Source: Parietaria judaica
Lineage: Eukaryota > Streptophyta > Magnoliopsida > Rosales > Urticaceae
Direction of reading: 5' to 3'
Assembly (NCBI GenBank): GCA_954871525.1
Contig: OX940871.1
Location: 22,728,586-22,792,585, forward strand
Length of the DNA stretch: 64,000 nt
Made by a program: the position numbers and the translations under genes. Positions within the stretch are counted from its first letter, which is position 1; the number at the start of each line of letters is the position of its first letter. Of this stretch, positions 21,179-33,828 are shown one piece after another. Below the pieces are notes generated by a model that was given only the letters and a program-made list of their open reading frames with translations, was not told the origin of the DNA and made no database searches.

Positions 21179-24100
21179 ATGGAGTCGTCAAGCAAATCAC
21201 CCGGAGGAGACGTGACGCTGCAGTACCCGATGCTCACGAAGAGCAATTACGCGGTGTTGGCGCTGAAGATGCGAGTAAACCTGCAGGCGTAAGGAGTCTG
21301 AAAGGCCATAGAAGACGGAGATGTCGAAGCACGCAAGGATAGGATGGCTCTCGCCGCCATCTATCAGGGATTTCCGGAAGATGTCCTTCTCATGATCAGC
21401 GATAAGGATTCCTCAAAGAAGGCGTAGGAGACGTTGCGCACGATGCACATGGGTGCAGAACGCGTCAGAAAAGCCAAGGTTCAAACCTTGAAGAGCGAGT
21501 TCAAGGTTCTCCGTATGAGAGACGGTGAATCCGTGGACGAATTTGCTATGAAGCTTTCATCTCTTGCAACGGCTATCCGCTCACTAGGCGAACAGGTGGA
21601 CGAGACCACCGTAGTCAAGAAATTCTTGAGATCTGCGACTCACAGATACATGCAAATCGTGACGTTGATCGAACAGTTCGGCGACCTCAAGGCTATGTCA
21701 GTCGAGGAGGTTTTCGATCATCTAAAAGTCCACGAGGAGAGGCTTCGGGGCTATGGCGACAGAGACGAGGAGAAACACCTCCTGCTCACGCATGAAGAAT
21801 GGAAGGCTAAGCAGAAGTGGAATCAGCGAGAAGGTTCTTATTCAAGCTCGTCGAGTCGCAACGGATAGGGCAGCGAGAGTCGTGGTCGTGGCAGAGGCCG
21901 AGGTCGAGGACGTGGTCGAGGCAGTGGCACTCCTCGCCAAGACGGCGCCACCCGCAAGGAAAAGAGCACAGTGAAGTGCTATAATTGTCAGAAGTATGAT
22001 CACTACGCAAATGAGTGTCATACCAAAAAACGCGACAAAGAAGCGAATCTGGTGAGATTTGATGATGACGAGCACGCATTTATGGTCGTCGAGGAAATGG
22101 TGGATTTAAGTGGCGACAAGCACGACGACCAGAATGTGGTTGACGAGACACACGTCGAGCAGGAGCACGTTGATGTAGTACTTGACGGCCAGGTGTCCAG
22201 CGAGGAGGTACCTGACGACCAAGTACTGAGCCGAGTGGACGAGATGATGATGGCAGAGAAGCCCAACTCGACCAGGAAGAAAGACGAGCAAACCAGGAAG
22301 GTGATGCTCAATGAAGACAGGGTTGTCGCCAACCTACTCACATATGGTGAAGAGAAGGTCTATACCGACATTTGGTATTTAGTCAACGGAGCCAGCAACT
22401 ACATGACGGGCCATCAAGTGAAGTTTGAAGAGCTCGACGAGAAGATCACAGGAAATGTGAAGTTCGGTGATGGTTCCATCGTTGACATCAAGGGCAGAGG
22501 GTCCATCATGTTCAAGTGCAAGAATGGGGACCAGCGCCTTTTGACTGAAGTCTACTACATACCCAAGCTGAAGAGTAACATCATCAGCTTAGGACAGATG
22601 ACGAAGATCGGTCATATAGTGATCCTATCTGGAGAGTTCCTAAAGATGTGGAACAGCAACGGCACGCTATTAATGAAGGTGAAGAGATCACCGAGTCGGT
22701 TACACAAGATCAATCTGGTGTTAGATTAACCGATTTGCTTGATGGCGTCGATCGCAGACCCAACATGGCTATGGCATGCGAGACTTGGGCACGTGAATTT
22801 TCAAGCTCTCAAGATGATAGGTGACAAGGAGATGGCCTTTGGGGTACCAAAGATTGAACACCCCGACCAGCTGTGTGAATGCTGCATGGTCGCGAAACAG
22901 GCAAGAGTGCCATTTCCGATCAAGGCCAAGTTTCGAGCAGAGCGACCCCTTCAACTGGTGCACGCTGACCCCTGTGATCCAATCACCCCAGCAGCTCTAG
23001 CCTGTAACAAGTACTTCCTTTTGCTAGTTGATGATTAGAGTCACTGGATGTGGGTGTACACGCTCAAAGAGAAGGCATGAGCCTTTGAAGTATTCAAGAA
23101 ATTCAAGCGGCTCGTGGAGAACTAGTCAGGACATAGGCTGAAGACTTTGCGAACAGGCCGTGGAGAGAGTTCATGTCTGAGAAGTTCACCGAGTAGTGCA
23201 GAGAAGAAGGTGTAGAGCGACACCTCACCGCACCATACACGCCCCAGCAAAACTGCGTGGTAGAAAGAAGGAATCGAACCGTAATGGACACAGCAAGGAG
23301 TTTGCTGAAGAGCATGCAAGTCCCAGTGAGATTATGGGGAGAAACAGTACGACATGCAGTCTACTTGCTAAACCGTCTACCGACGAAGGAGCTAGGCGAG
23401 GGCACCCCTTACCAAGCGTGGAGAGGGAAGAAACCTCATCTTGAGCATTTGATGGTGTTTGGGTGTACCGCACATATGAAAATTGTGGGTCCACTACTTA
23501 AGAAGCTCGATGATCGGAGTCAGCCGATGGTGTACCTAGGCGCCGAAGAAGGGAGTAAGGCACACAGGTTTTACGACCCCCAATGTGGCAAAGCGCATGT
23601 GAGTAGAGACGCCGTGTTTGAAGAGGAGAAGAAGTGGGACTAGCGAGACGAGAACAGAGAGCCCGAACAGAACTCTGTGGAGTTCTTACTCGAAGAGGAA
23701 GAGGCGGTCGAGCATGAATAGAGAGATAGTCCATCCCAGGGGCTAGCAACGCTCATATTGACGGAAACCAGTTTGTCTGGAAATAGCTCACAACCAGGCT
23801 CGCCCAACCCAGGATCATGAATGAGCACCCCGATCCCAATTACAGCTAGTTTGGGAGGAACCAGCTCGGGAGACTCATCAATCAAGGACGGACCAAGAGG
23901 GTACCGTACCCTGTCTTACGTCTACGAAGAAGCGCGGGAGCTTGGTTTCAGCCTAGAGGAGCTCCTGCTAGTTAGTGAAGAGGAACCAGCCAATTACCGT
24001 GAGGCAGCCACCGAGAAAAAATGGCAGGAAGAGATGAAGAGAGAGCTAGACTCCATTAAGAAGAATCAAACGTGGGAGCTAGTCGACCTTCCAAAAAGTC

Positions 24101-25555
24101 ATAAGTCCATTGGTCTGAAGTGGGTCTAAAAGCTCAAGAAAGACTCAAAAGGAAAGGTCCTCAAGAACAAGGCCATACTGGTCGCAAACGGCTACGTACA
24201 GAAGCAGGGAGTCGATTTCGATAAAGTTTTTGCTCCAGTAGCCACACTCGACACAGTTAGGCTAATCCTAGCTCTCGCTGCTCACCGAGGCTGGAAAAGC
24301 CATCACCTAGATGTCAAAATCGGCGTTCCTGAATGGTGAACTGGAAGAAGAAGTCTACGTTGCTCAGCCAGAAGGCTTCCTCAAAAGGACTGCAGCGCAC
24401 AAGGTGTACAAGTTGTCAAAAGCCCTTTACGGGTTACGACAGGCACCACGTGTATGGCACACTCGACTTGACAGGAGTATGAAGACTCTCGGTTTCAAGA
24501 TGTGCTCTCAGGAGCAAGCGGTGTGCACGAGGAACTCAGGAAAGGAGGTCCTCATCGTCGGTGTGTATGTCGATGACCTGATCGTGAATGGATCCAGTGC
24601 ATAAGGCATAGATGGATTCAAGAAGCAGATGATGAAGGAGTTCGAGATGAGCGACCTCGGACTACTCTCATACTACCTCGGCATTGAGGTCGATCAGAAG
24701 AACGAAGGTGCCACGCTGAAGTAGTTGGCCTATGCGAAGAAAATTCTGCAGCAATTCAAGATGGCAGATTGCAACCCGAGCAAGTATCTGATGGAACCAA
24801 AGTTAAAGCTCGAGAAAAACGCAGATGGAAAACCAGTGGATCCCACGGAGTATAGGCGTGTCGTCGGGTGTCTTAGGTATTTAACCCACACCCGACCAGT
24901 CATTTCATATGATGTTGGCATGGTGAGTCGTCACATGGAGAAGCCTACCGGTTTACACCAACAGGTTGTGAAGCACATCCTTCGTTACGTGAAGGGAACG
25001 GCGAGCTATGGGATCCAGTACGGAAGAGGAAATGGAGCTTAAGAATTGGTCGGTTTTACCAACAGTGACCTAGCCGGTGATGTCGATGACTATAAAAGTA
25101 CCGGAGGGATGGCATTTTACCACAACGGGAATCTGATCACCTGGCAATCACAAAAGCAGAAAATTGTGGCCTTATCGTCTTGCGAAGAGGAGTTTATGGC
25201 AGCGACCGCAGCGGCGTGTCAAGCGTTATGGCTCAGAAATTTATTTAGCGAGGTCACTGAAAGCGAGCAGAAGCCGGTGACTCTCTGCGTCGACAACAAG
25301 TCCGCGATCGCACTAATGAAAAACCCGGTGTTTCATGGACGTAGCAAGCACATCGACACTCGCTTTCACTTTATTCGCGAGTGTGTGGAGAAACGATAGA
25401 TCATCGTGGAGTTTTTCAACACCAGAGAACAACGTGCTGACATTCTCACCAAGGCTCTAGCAAGAGTCAAATTCGCCGAAATGCGGGAACTTCTCGGCAT
25501 GAAGAATCTCGAGCCAAGTCAAGCTTACGGGGAGAATATTGTGGATAAGCTTTAA
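21179..25555 (+). pseudogene. Copia gag-pol polyprotein, Copia element I
   Basis: The frame opens MESSSKSPGGDVTLQYPML. Order: gag (DESVDEFAMKLSSLA region); a run of Arg-Gly; zinc knuckle CYNCQKYDHYANEC (21977-22018); protease; GAG-pre-integrase (LWHARLGHVNF, LCECCMVAKQARVPF); integrase core; reverse transcriptase; RNase H (STGGMAFYHNG, LCVDNKSAIALMKNPVFHG). Damage is heavy. The protease site usually written DTGA or DSGA reads VNGA. The second integrase Asp region reads LRTGRGES instead of RTDRGGEF. The reverse transcriptase core YVDDL is kept (24571-24585). Stops occur at 21866, 22727, 23036, 23641, 24127, 24602, 24722, 25040 and 25397, with a frameshift near 24315. It can no longer make a working polyprotein. 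Confidence 0.92.
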
Positions 25556-25559
25556 GACA

Positions 25560-25768
25560 TGGCATATGGAACTTGCTCAGCAAGTTTTTTATAATAGGTT
25601 TATTATTTAATCTTACTTGATTGGCAAGTATATGTGGCTGATTTTCTCGAGGCAAATTGTTGTTTGCAATATTTGGTTGGGAACCAACACGCATAGTGTC
25701 AAAAAGTGGTTTGCCTTTTAATATATTATGGCAAAAGTTCCGAATTTATTTTGTTGAAACTAATTACA
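25560..25768 (+). repeat. 3' LTR of Copia element I (internally deleted)
   Basis: Starts around TGGAACTTGCTCAGCAAG and ends near GAAACTAATTACA. It repeats the last roughly 80 bp of the 5' LTR (GCATAGTGTCAAAAAGTGGTT) but lacks the promoter. Confidence 0.65.
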
Positions 25769-25885
25769 TAATACAACTCATTTGTATTCATTACTCTAAT
25801 TAGAAAGTTGAAAATATACATGTACACCTATATATGCCATGAAACAAAAATATGTTTAGGTGAGCCACGTGCACATTTATTAAGT

Positions 25886-25926
<41 letters not shown>

Positions 25927-28157
25927 AATATTCAAAATAATCTTTTTCTTTCTAAAATTGATGAAGTCTTCGATAGATATAACTAATATCAAATTCCTAT
26001 ATATAACTACCATGTATTTCGATAATTGTATATATTCATCGTACTTAAGTTATTTTAGAATCTACGGCATGTACTATTTTGTGACTAGCTTCAGTTGTTC
26101 ATGTATACACATACAGAGAACTTTTTTTCCTTAAATATATATGATAGAAATAAAAATTAACTATCAGATTTATATATATATATATATATATATATATGCT
26201 CATATTATATTTCATAATACAATTCATGATTCTCTATATATATTTATATATAATAAAGATATAAAAATATAAATCAAAAGAAAAATTATTTATAAGAGAT
26301 ATTGTATACCTACATCGATGCTTGATTTTGAATGACGGGAAGAAGATTTGAAGAGAGAGAAAGAAAAAAAGAAAGAGGGAGTTTGGAAAGCTTGATGTGT
26401 TTCAAAACAAATATCAAAGAGATAAAGAATACGCAATAGTCGGTTATAAGCATACAAACAAAAATGTGAAGATAACCCTTGACCATATCTGTACAAAATA
26501 CATAAATAACAAAGTAAGGATTAACTCCAATACTTATATGTATATCTATATAAATAAATGGGTTAACAAGTTGTCCAGAAATGATAAGAATCAATATTTA
26601 TATAACTTAGTACATAAGCTATACATATTTGCATACAAAGTCTAAAAGTTAATATTTATATTTTTATCCTAAAAAATAAAAAAAATAAAAAAAAACTAAA
26701 AGAACATCAAAATTATTATTCGTCACAGCTAAACATAGTACACTCTCAACTAAGAGTGTATATTTATCTTATTATCGTTCAAACTTCAAAAAACGCTAAT
26801 ATATGAAAATTTTACGGGTGTTAAAGCCAACCTCTTTCAAATGAGTCAGGATAGATTATTTTTTTCTAGGCCCGCCCTGCCCAGTCTAAAAGCCTATCTC
26901 CCCGCCCCAAAGCCCACATAAACCCGTCCCGTGGCAAACCTGCCCAACCCCGTTTAAAAGCACACATAAATCATATATATATATATATATTTATTTATAT
27001 ATGGCGAGGAATATTTCTATATAGTTCTATAGAAATGTATATAACTATGTATACAACCTCCGTAAATGACGGCAAAAGTACCCAAACTAAGAATTTAGGA
27101 GTTGACCAAGGAAATTTGTCCATGTGGCTATTAGCTTTTGTCACATGGCATGGCACATGGCACTTGGCTGGCATGCCATGTAATTCTCACTCTTTAAAAA
27201 AAATAGTTTTATCGAAAATATATTTTAAAGATTTTTTTTAATTTTTTTTATTTATACATTTAATAAATTTGTTTTCCAATAAAAATAAATAATGATTATT
27301 TAAATTTCAATATTCATTATTGGTTAAATGAATAGTTAAATTGATTAATCAACTTCATAACTTATTAATTAATTTCATTACTCACTAGATTGTGATTGTG
27401 ATTCATTAATCTTCCATGTCTAATTAATCAATTTAACTATTCATTAGTTTCAGTTTGATGAATATTGAGCAAACAAAAAAAAAGATATTATTGCTTGTCA
27501 ATTTGTTATCATCTTTTATGAATATATTAATTTTAAAAGGGTAAATTCATTACCTATTTTTGAAAGTATGGGAAACCTAGTCAAAAATCCGAATGTCAAA
27601 AATTCAATAATTAATCATGAATTTTAAAAATTCGAAACCTAGTCACGTTCACTGCCTCCTTCCCACTTTGCTCTTGAACCTTGTAGTATCTCTTGTTCAC
27701 AAATCGGTGATAATCATTGAACAATCGCCAAAATATTTTCAATTGTTATCCCCGAATTCGGTGTACATTTCCGAAGTAGGGGACAATATTTGCGATTGAT
27801 ATATATCACTGACTTCAAGCGTAATCATTGATCTCTTAGATATGCCCGACCTCGACGATTATCTCAGAAGTAGATGATATCACACACTCTATACACGCTA
27901 TCTCCAATGTTTATATATGAATTTGAAAATCTAAACATCCCAAAAAAATTGACCTCACATTAATTTTACATCCGAATTCTAGGTAAACACTATGTCCGAC
28001 TTCGGATATATTTATTATCGAAAAAATGTCTTTTCATTCAAAAGGACCGACATCGGTGGCGTATTTACATATTAACATTGATGCTAAAAATACGTGAAAC
28101 ATGAAAAAACTGTTACGTAGTTAAGAGAAAGAAATAGAGGAAACATCAAAACACAGA
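25769..28157. other. AT-rich intergenic DNA with microsatellites
   Basis: Contains (TA)n runs at about 25888-25922, 26170-26198 and 26970-26990. Near 26866-26960 there is a CCCGCCCC / AACCCGTCCCG / AACCCCG-rich block that resembles the ends of some hAT-type MITEs, without a partner end. Near 27030-27180 a fragment related to the GGCAAAAGTACCCAA foldback elements is seen. No gene was recognised. Confidence 0.45.
27305..27472. repeat. Small hairpin, MITE-like
   Basis: The left arm has GAATAGTTAAATTGATTAAT. The right arm has the reverse complement, ATTAATCAATTTAACTATTC (around 27421-27446). A second pairing, CAATATTCAT with ATGAATATTG, extends the stem outward. The loop is about 75 bases. Confidence 0.55.
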
Positions 28158-28159
28158 AG

Positions 28160-29087
28160 CGATACTCTCAATTTAATCACGGGCATGATTTACCCAAATC
28201 CCATATACATCCATTCATACTTGATTCAATCACGGCACAATTATCACCACTCTGATTACCCTCAAAAACTACGTTCGCACCTCGTCCATGGGAAGCACCT
28301 CGTCGCTCAAGCCAAAAGAAAAAAACTTTGGATTCTTCAGCTCGTTGGCGATCCAAAAGGCTCAATTAAAAAAAATCCACCCACCATGCCCTTGCTCTAT
28401 CTCCATTTATGTTTCCCTAGAAGTCTCAAAAACCTTACATTTTCCAGGCGATTCCTCTTTTGTCGAACACTTGCTTGCATATGAACGGATAATCCCGCTT
28501 TCTCAGGCACAAGCAAACAAACTCTTAGTCATTGCTCATGACGTCGAAAATGAAACCTAACTCCATGTGGCGTTCATGAAAGTTTGTGAATAGGGTGGTG
28601 GAATCAAAAGATGTCTCGCTTGCCGAGTCGCCGAATTCAAAAGCATGACTTCGATCACGAGCGGCTCCCCGATCGACAGGCGGAGAAAGCCTTTGGAGGA
28701 GGCCACGTTTGCAGGGGGGAGGTTATCAGGGTTAAGATGTGCCACATCGATTCTCCTCACCCTTGGGCCAGTGAGCAGCATCAGCACCAATATCTGGGTA
28801 AAAAAATGATTTATTAAACTATTGTCTATTTTTAAAAAGGTTTGTCCATTTAACCACAAAATATAAGACATGGCCGATAAGGGGAGAAAGATCCTCGCAA
28901 TGAGTAATTTTGGAGCCCCTACCGAAATTGTAAAATTTAATTTCGATGCAAGAGTATACAATATATTTTTGTAATTAATAACTTCATTCAAATGTGAGGT
29001 AGAGGCAAAGTACATGTCAAATAAAAAATTAAAAGTGATTTTGGGACCGTTTAATAGGTGTGCGCCAACTCTTTCTCCGTCAATCAT
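28160..29087 (-). pseudogene. Decayed F-box gene fragment (third copy)
   Basis: The minus frame 28557-29087 (176 aa) ends in ILVLMLLTGPRVRRIDVAHL followed by NPDNLPPANVASSKGFLRLS and NSATRQARHLLIPPPY. It aligns with RIDVENLNPADF and NMATRQVRHLLMLPAY of the first copy. Below 28557 the homology continues in other frames to about 28160, with ACGGATAATCCCGCTT and CTCAAAAACCTTACATTTTCC matching 2385-2460. No F-box is recognisable. The first 100 codons of the frame have no family similarity that I can see. Confidence 0.65.
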
Positions 29088-29644
29088 GGCCCTGTCTCCC
29101 TGGTAAACATTAAACTTTTGGGGTATTTTCAGTGATAAGAAACATTATAAGGTATTATTCGATTTTAAGTGGAATGTAGCATTGTTTCAAATACTTATAT
29201 CGAGGAAAAATATGCAACCTCCATTTTACGCCCATGCGACGGGTCATAGTTTTACCAAAAGAAAAGCCCGAAAAAAGGCATGCCGTATGCCGCACATACC
29301 ATTAAATTCTACGGGCATGCCGTATAGCTACATGAAAATCAGAAATTAATTTTGAGTATTTCAATAATTTTTATGTAGCTTCAAATTTAACATATTTATC
29401 ACCATAAGACAGAAAAAAACCAAGACCTCAAGTTAGATACCGAATTAATATCTAAACCCTTGCATTCGTCAGAAAATCATTAAGTTTTCGGCAAGTTCCT
29501 TAAGATAGTTGTTCGTCAAAATTAATGATATTAAGTGCGGTAACAGTCTCAAGCAATGTGCTGCGTCAACTTGCCTATGGGTACGGCCTTGAAACGTAAG
29601 GTAAACTGCGGCTAAATTACCCAAAATGTTTCAAATATTTTTAG

Positions 29645-30631
29645 GGGTAAACTGCGGCTAATGTACTCAATGTTTGAGTTTTTGCAGATTAGGTACCCAA
29701 TGTTTATTTTCAGTGACTAATGTACTCAATGTTTTATCCGTTAGATATTTTCGTGTTTCCCATCAGTTGACCGTTAGAGAGTTATCCTCCTCTATACGTA
29801 CACCTTTCGTATTTTTGACATAACTCGCTCATTTTTTATCCAAATTTTATGCACGACCTATGGTTAGAAATATAAAAGATAGATATAAGACCTTGGTGTT
29901 TTTAGTTTCGTAAAAACAGTTTTTGAAAAATATGAAATTTTAATTACAACGTAAAATTGGACATAGTTTAATGCAAAATAATTGTTTCGAGCAAGTTTAA
30001 ATATACCTAATGAATTTTTATGATGAAACGTAAAAATAAAAAGTTGTAGATAAATTTTTTATCTTTCCAACGGTTGTTTTTATAAATTTTAGACAAAAAA
30101 TGAGTGAGTTATGCCAAAAATATGAAAGATTATTTCACATCACATCTTTCATATTTTTGGCATAACTCACTCATTTTTTTCCAAAATTTATAAATAAACA
30201 CCCGTTAGAACGATATAATATATGTCTATAACTTTTTAGTTTTACGTTTCATCATAAAAAGTCATTAAGTATATTAAAATTTGCTCGAAACAAATATTTT
30301 ACATTAAACTAATGTCTAGTTGTACGTTGTATTTGAAATTTTGTATTTTTATATAACTTATTTTACAAAACTTAAAACACCAAAGTTATAGATCTATCTC
30401 TTATCTTTCCGACCATAGGTCATGCATAAAATTTGTACAAATAATGAGTGAGTTATGTCAAAAATACAAAAAGTGTACATTTGGAGGAGGATAACTCTCT
30501 AACGGTCAACTGACGGAAAACACAAAAATATCTAACGGATCAAACATTGGTTACATTAGCCGCTGAAAATAAACAATGGGTACATAATCTACAGAAGATC
30601 AAACATTGAGTACATTAGCCGTAGTTTACCC
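29645..30631. mobile_element. Foldback element (987 bp) with perfect 9 bp target duplication
   Basis: Starts GGGTAAACTGCGGC and ends GCCGTAGTTTACCC. It is flanked by TATTTTTAG on both sides (29636-29644 and 30632-30640). Nearly the whole element is one palindrome, with a centre near 30140. A 9 bp duplication is the signature of Mutator-like elements. No coding capacity. Confidence 0.88.
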
Positions 30632-30755
30632 TATTTTTAGCTATGTACCAAAGCTTTTTTCTTTTTGGTGTTGTACCTAAAATTGCTTCTGTAAAGGAAT
30701 TTGATTTCCTCCGTCAAACTCCGGTAGTAGTGTCCTACGTGGGACAACTAATATT

Positions 30756-31759
30756 GGGTAAATTGTGGCTAGAGTACCTAATGTCTCAAAAAAACTGAAT
30801 TATATACCTAAGTTTTTTTTTTGGTGGCTAGAACTTAAAGTTGCTTCTGTTAAGGAATTTGGTTTCTTCCGTCAAACTTTGTTAGTTGTGTCCAACATAG
30901 CACCTCGGAGGCGCCATGTAAATTTGGCAACAAAGATACGTGGCATTTGACCGCCATGCGGATATTTAAAAGAAAATATAATTTTTATTTTTATTTTTTT
31001 CTTAAGCATTATTACAACTATAATTTATTAATAATAATTAAAATAAAAATTATAAAATATATTAATGAGGTTATATAAGTAATGTTGTATTATGAAGCAT
31101 CAAATATATTTAGTTTCTCAAGATTATTAAACTAAAAATATACACTATTACTAAAAATACCCTTAAAAAATAGTGTTTTACGCTTGCATTAAATATATTT
31201 CTGTTCGTTTTTATTCCGTAAATATAGTAATATGTTAATTTAAAAGTATAAGAGACATTTAATGACATTAGTGAAGTTCTGCTTAAAATTTCAAAAGTAT
31301 ATTACTTCGTAAATGTAGTAATATATGTCTATTATACTTTTAAATTAACATATTACTATACAAACGTATCAAAAGCGAATGGAAATTTATTAATCCATGC
31401 TCGAAACATTTATTTAAGAGTGTTTTTATCAATGATGTAGATTTTTATTTTAATAATGTTGAACAACTAAATCTATTTAATGCTTCATAATATAAGTTAT
31501 ATAACCTCATTAAATTATTTTATTGTTTTGATTTTAATTATTATTATTAAATTATATTTATATAATGTTTTAGAAAAAAAAAACAAAAAATAATAGTTAT
31601 AATTATTATAAAATGCATCGTGGTGGCTAAATGCATGTGAGTTGACGGAAGAAACCAAATTCGTTAACAGAATCGACTTTCGGTAGTAGCTACCAAAAAT
31701 AAATTAGGTACATATTTCAAAAATTTTGAAACATTGAGTACTTTTGCCGCAGTTTACCT
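30756..31759. mobile_element. Foldback element (about 1.0 kb), Mutator-like
   Basis: Left end GGGTAAATTGTGGCTAGAG; right end TTTGCCGCAGTTTACCT. Arms include GTTAAGGAATTTGGTTTCTTCCGTCAA and its inverted form near 31645. Flanking AATATT is shared on both sides, compatible with a worn 9 bp duplication. The AT-rich core (31020-31570) is also palindromic. Confidence 0.75.
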
Positions 31760-32389
31760 AATATTTGAAGTGCCATGTAGGACACCGCTACGGAGACGGA
31801 GAAAACTAAATTCATTACTGAAGCAACGTCAGATACTATAGCCATAAAAAAAAAAAAGGCATAGCGGTACATAACTCAAAATTGAAATTTTAGGTACTTA
31901 AGTCACAGTTTACCCAAAAATATATCTTCTATTAAAACTTTTCCATCGTGACTAAATAATAAGATAATATAACAATGTTTGTCTCTGATCCAGGATACGC
32001 TCAAGTCTAACCATATCGCTTAATTAAATTCCATAAATTGCTGGCCATAGAAAGACGTGTTAAGCATGATGTGCTTCAAAATATTAATATCTCTTGTGTT
32101 TTGAATGGTAGTCCATACTACTATAATATTTCCTATAAGCGGTTCAACCTAATAATTATGAGAAGTGCATATGTGCTAAGCATACATCGTGGACATGCTG
32201 CAAATTACTATTTTCTGATCTGGGTTTGCATCGTGAATCGATAATATTAATTAAATAATAAGATCATCCTCCGTTTCCTCCGCAAAAAACGCTTGAATCT
32301 TATAATAATGATGAACTCACACCTAAGCTGATACAAGTGCTAAATACATCACTGATATGTTATACGTATTAATATTAATGTATTCTTTC

Positions 32390-32396
32390 GGTTATA

Positions 32397-32436
<40 letters not shown>

Positions 32437-33828
32437 TTTTATGGTATAAGTAAAATTTGAACTCCATTAAAGAAAGTCAAAGCCCACTAACGAGGATAAA
32501 GAGAAAAGGCTAAAAGGTCTAAGACCCAATACATTTGGCGAGAACCAGAGCGCTGAAGACAGAGAAGACAAAGCCCTCTACCGAAAGGCCGGTCATCATA
32601 AAAGGAAATTCTGGCAAGGCGTCGACGAGCTTCCTAGCGAGCCTTGGCGAGGTCCCCTGGCGAGCCTCCTCGCCCTGACGAGCCCCCATGCCCTAGCGAG
32701 CCCCATTGCCTTGGGCATTAACGAAGGCATACCTCACAATAATTGTACACGGCAAGAAAATTGAGCTTACGAAAGTAATGGGTAAGTCATCCAGATTCCT
32801 TCAGACTCAACATACAAGCTCGCGGACACCCGGAAGACACAACAAACGAGCTACGAAGAAACTTGCGAGCCCCTCGCCACGATAAGGAGCCGCGGCAAGC
32901 CTTCCCTGGAAAGGCCCTAGGCGCAACTTTCCTTGGCAATCAATGGAGAATATTTTTCATTACTTCCACACAAGTCAAGGGAAAGAGGTTTCCCAGTTTA
33001 CCTATAACACACGGGGCTCCTGTTCCCCATTTTACATATTCACAGATCGCTTTCTCTAGAGCTTCTCTCTCTTCTATCTCTCTCTATATATTCGCCCTCC
33101 CTCTGGTCTTTCTTAGTCCCGCGCCTCGACGCCCCTGGAGTTGGTCAGAAAGGTTCGAAAAGAATAAAGACTTGACAGAGATTGAGTTAGCTTAAGAGGA
33201 GTTGTTCGACGAGGTCATGCGCCAAAGCCTAATATAAGAAAGGCATCGGCGAAGACCTCCCTCGCCGGTCAAGGCCCTCGCCACAGGATTCAACCTACAC
33301 GTGCGCCGTCTACTATGACACCCTTGCTGGTAATACCCTTTTCATCGGCGAACATCACCCCTGCACCGCCAACATTGGCATCTCCGATGAGCCAAACTGC
33401 GTTGTTAGTCATCTATTTATTACTAACCCACAACTACGTGAGACCTACTTCTCACCGAGATACGTAGGCAGCATCGCCCAACCATAACCGACAGGGTGCG
33501 GGACCAATCTGCATTTTTTGCAGGTCCTCCCTCGCCATAGGAGCTTGCCAAGGAAGGGAAATCACCAAGAACAATCAAGAACACTATGGAGCTTCGCCAA
33601 GACAAGGAAATCGTCTAGACGAGGAGCTTACGAAGGATGAAAGTTCGTGAAGGATCGCTAAGAACAGCCTGGAGGCTCGTCGAAGGCGAATGACTCGCCT
33701 CCATATTTGACGACCATTAGTTAATCCACATTGACTCTACTTGACCGCCCAAGCGCGACCACCCGGTTTGGCCCGGGGCTCAAACCGTGGATCGGGTTAT
33801 CAGTTAAAGTTATTTTTGCGCTTTAACA
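32390..33828 (+). mobile_element. Solo LTR (1,439 bp), Gypsy-like, with perfect 5 bp duplication
   Basis: Flanked by CTTTC on both sides (32385-32389 and 33829-33833). It begins GGTTA (from TGTTA) and ends TAACA. The paralogous locus near 63600 has one uninterrupted site (CTCTTTCTTATAAG). It contains a (TA)n run near its start, a cluster of GCGAG/CTCGCC motifs (32620-32710) and a TATA-like CTCTATATATTCGCC near 33085. The same LTR family, in pieces, makes up 57591-61227. The frame 32863-33195 within it is not a gene. Confidence 0.88.

Larger units (their letters stand above)
20690..25768 (+). mobile_element. Copia element I (Ty1/Copia LTR retrotransposon, inactive)
   Basis: Order: 5' LTR (about 20690-21035), primer site, one gag-pol frame (21179-25555), 3' LTR (about 25560-25768). 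The two LTRs share the block from GCATAGTGTCAAAAAGTGG to the end. The 3' LTR is shorter and lacks the TATA-box region, so it has an internal deletion. Integrase precedes reverse transcriptase, which defines Copia. At least a dozen premature stops and one frameshift have destroyed the frame. Elements II (44976-48419) and III (52862-54797) are close relatives. No target duplication could be assigned because the outer LTR start is unclear. Confidence 0.88.
29600..31916. mobile_element. Outer Mutator-like foldback element carrying two more
   Basis: Left end GGTAAACTGCGGCTAAATTAC and right end AAGTCACAGTTTACCC form the terminal inverted repeat. After removal of the inner elements (29645-30631 and 30756-31759), the arms pair over about 150 bp (TAAAATTGCTTCTGTAAAGG and the corresponding inverted sequence near 31800). 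The paralogous site around 63070-63110 lacks it. The target duplication is too worn to call. Confidence 0.7.

Noticed and set aside
21807..22341. Minus-strand frames of 60-107 codons
   Set aside because: Antisense to the gag and protease region of Copia element I.
25888..32432. Long (TA)n runs as promoters
   Set aside because: Simple microsatellites without a gene downstream.
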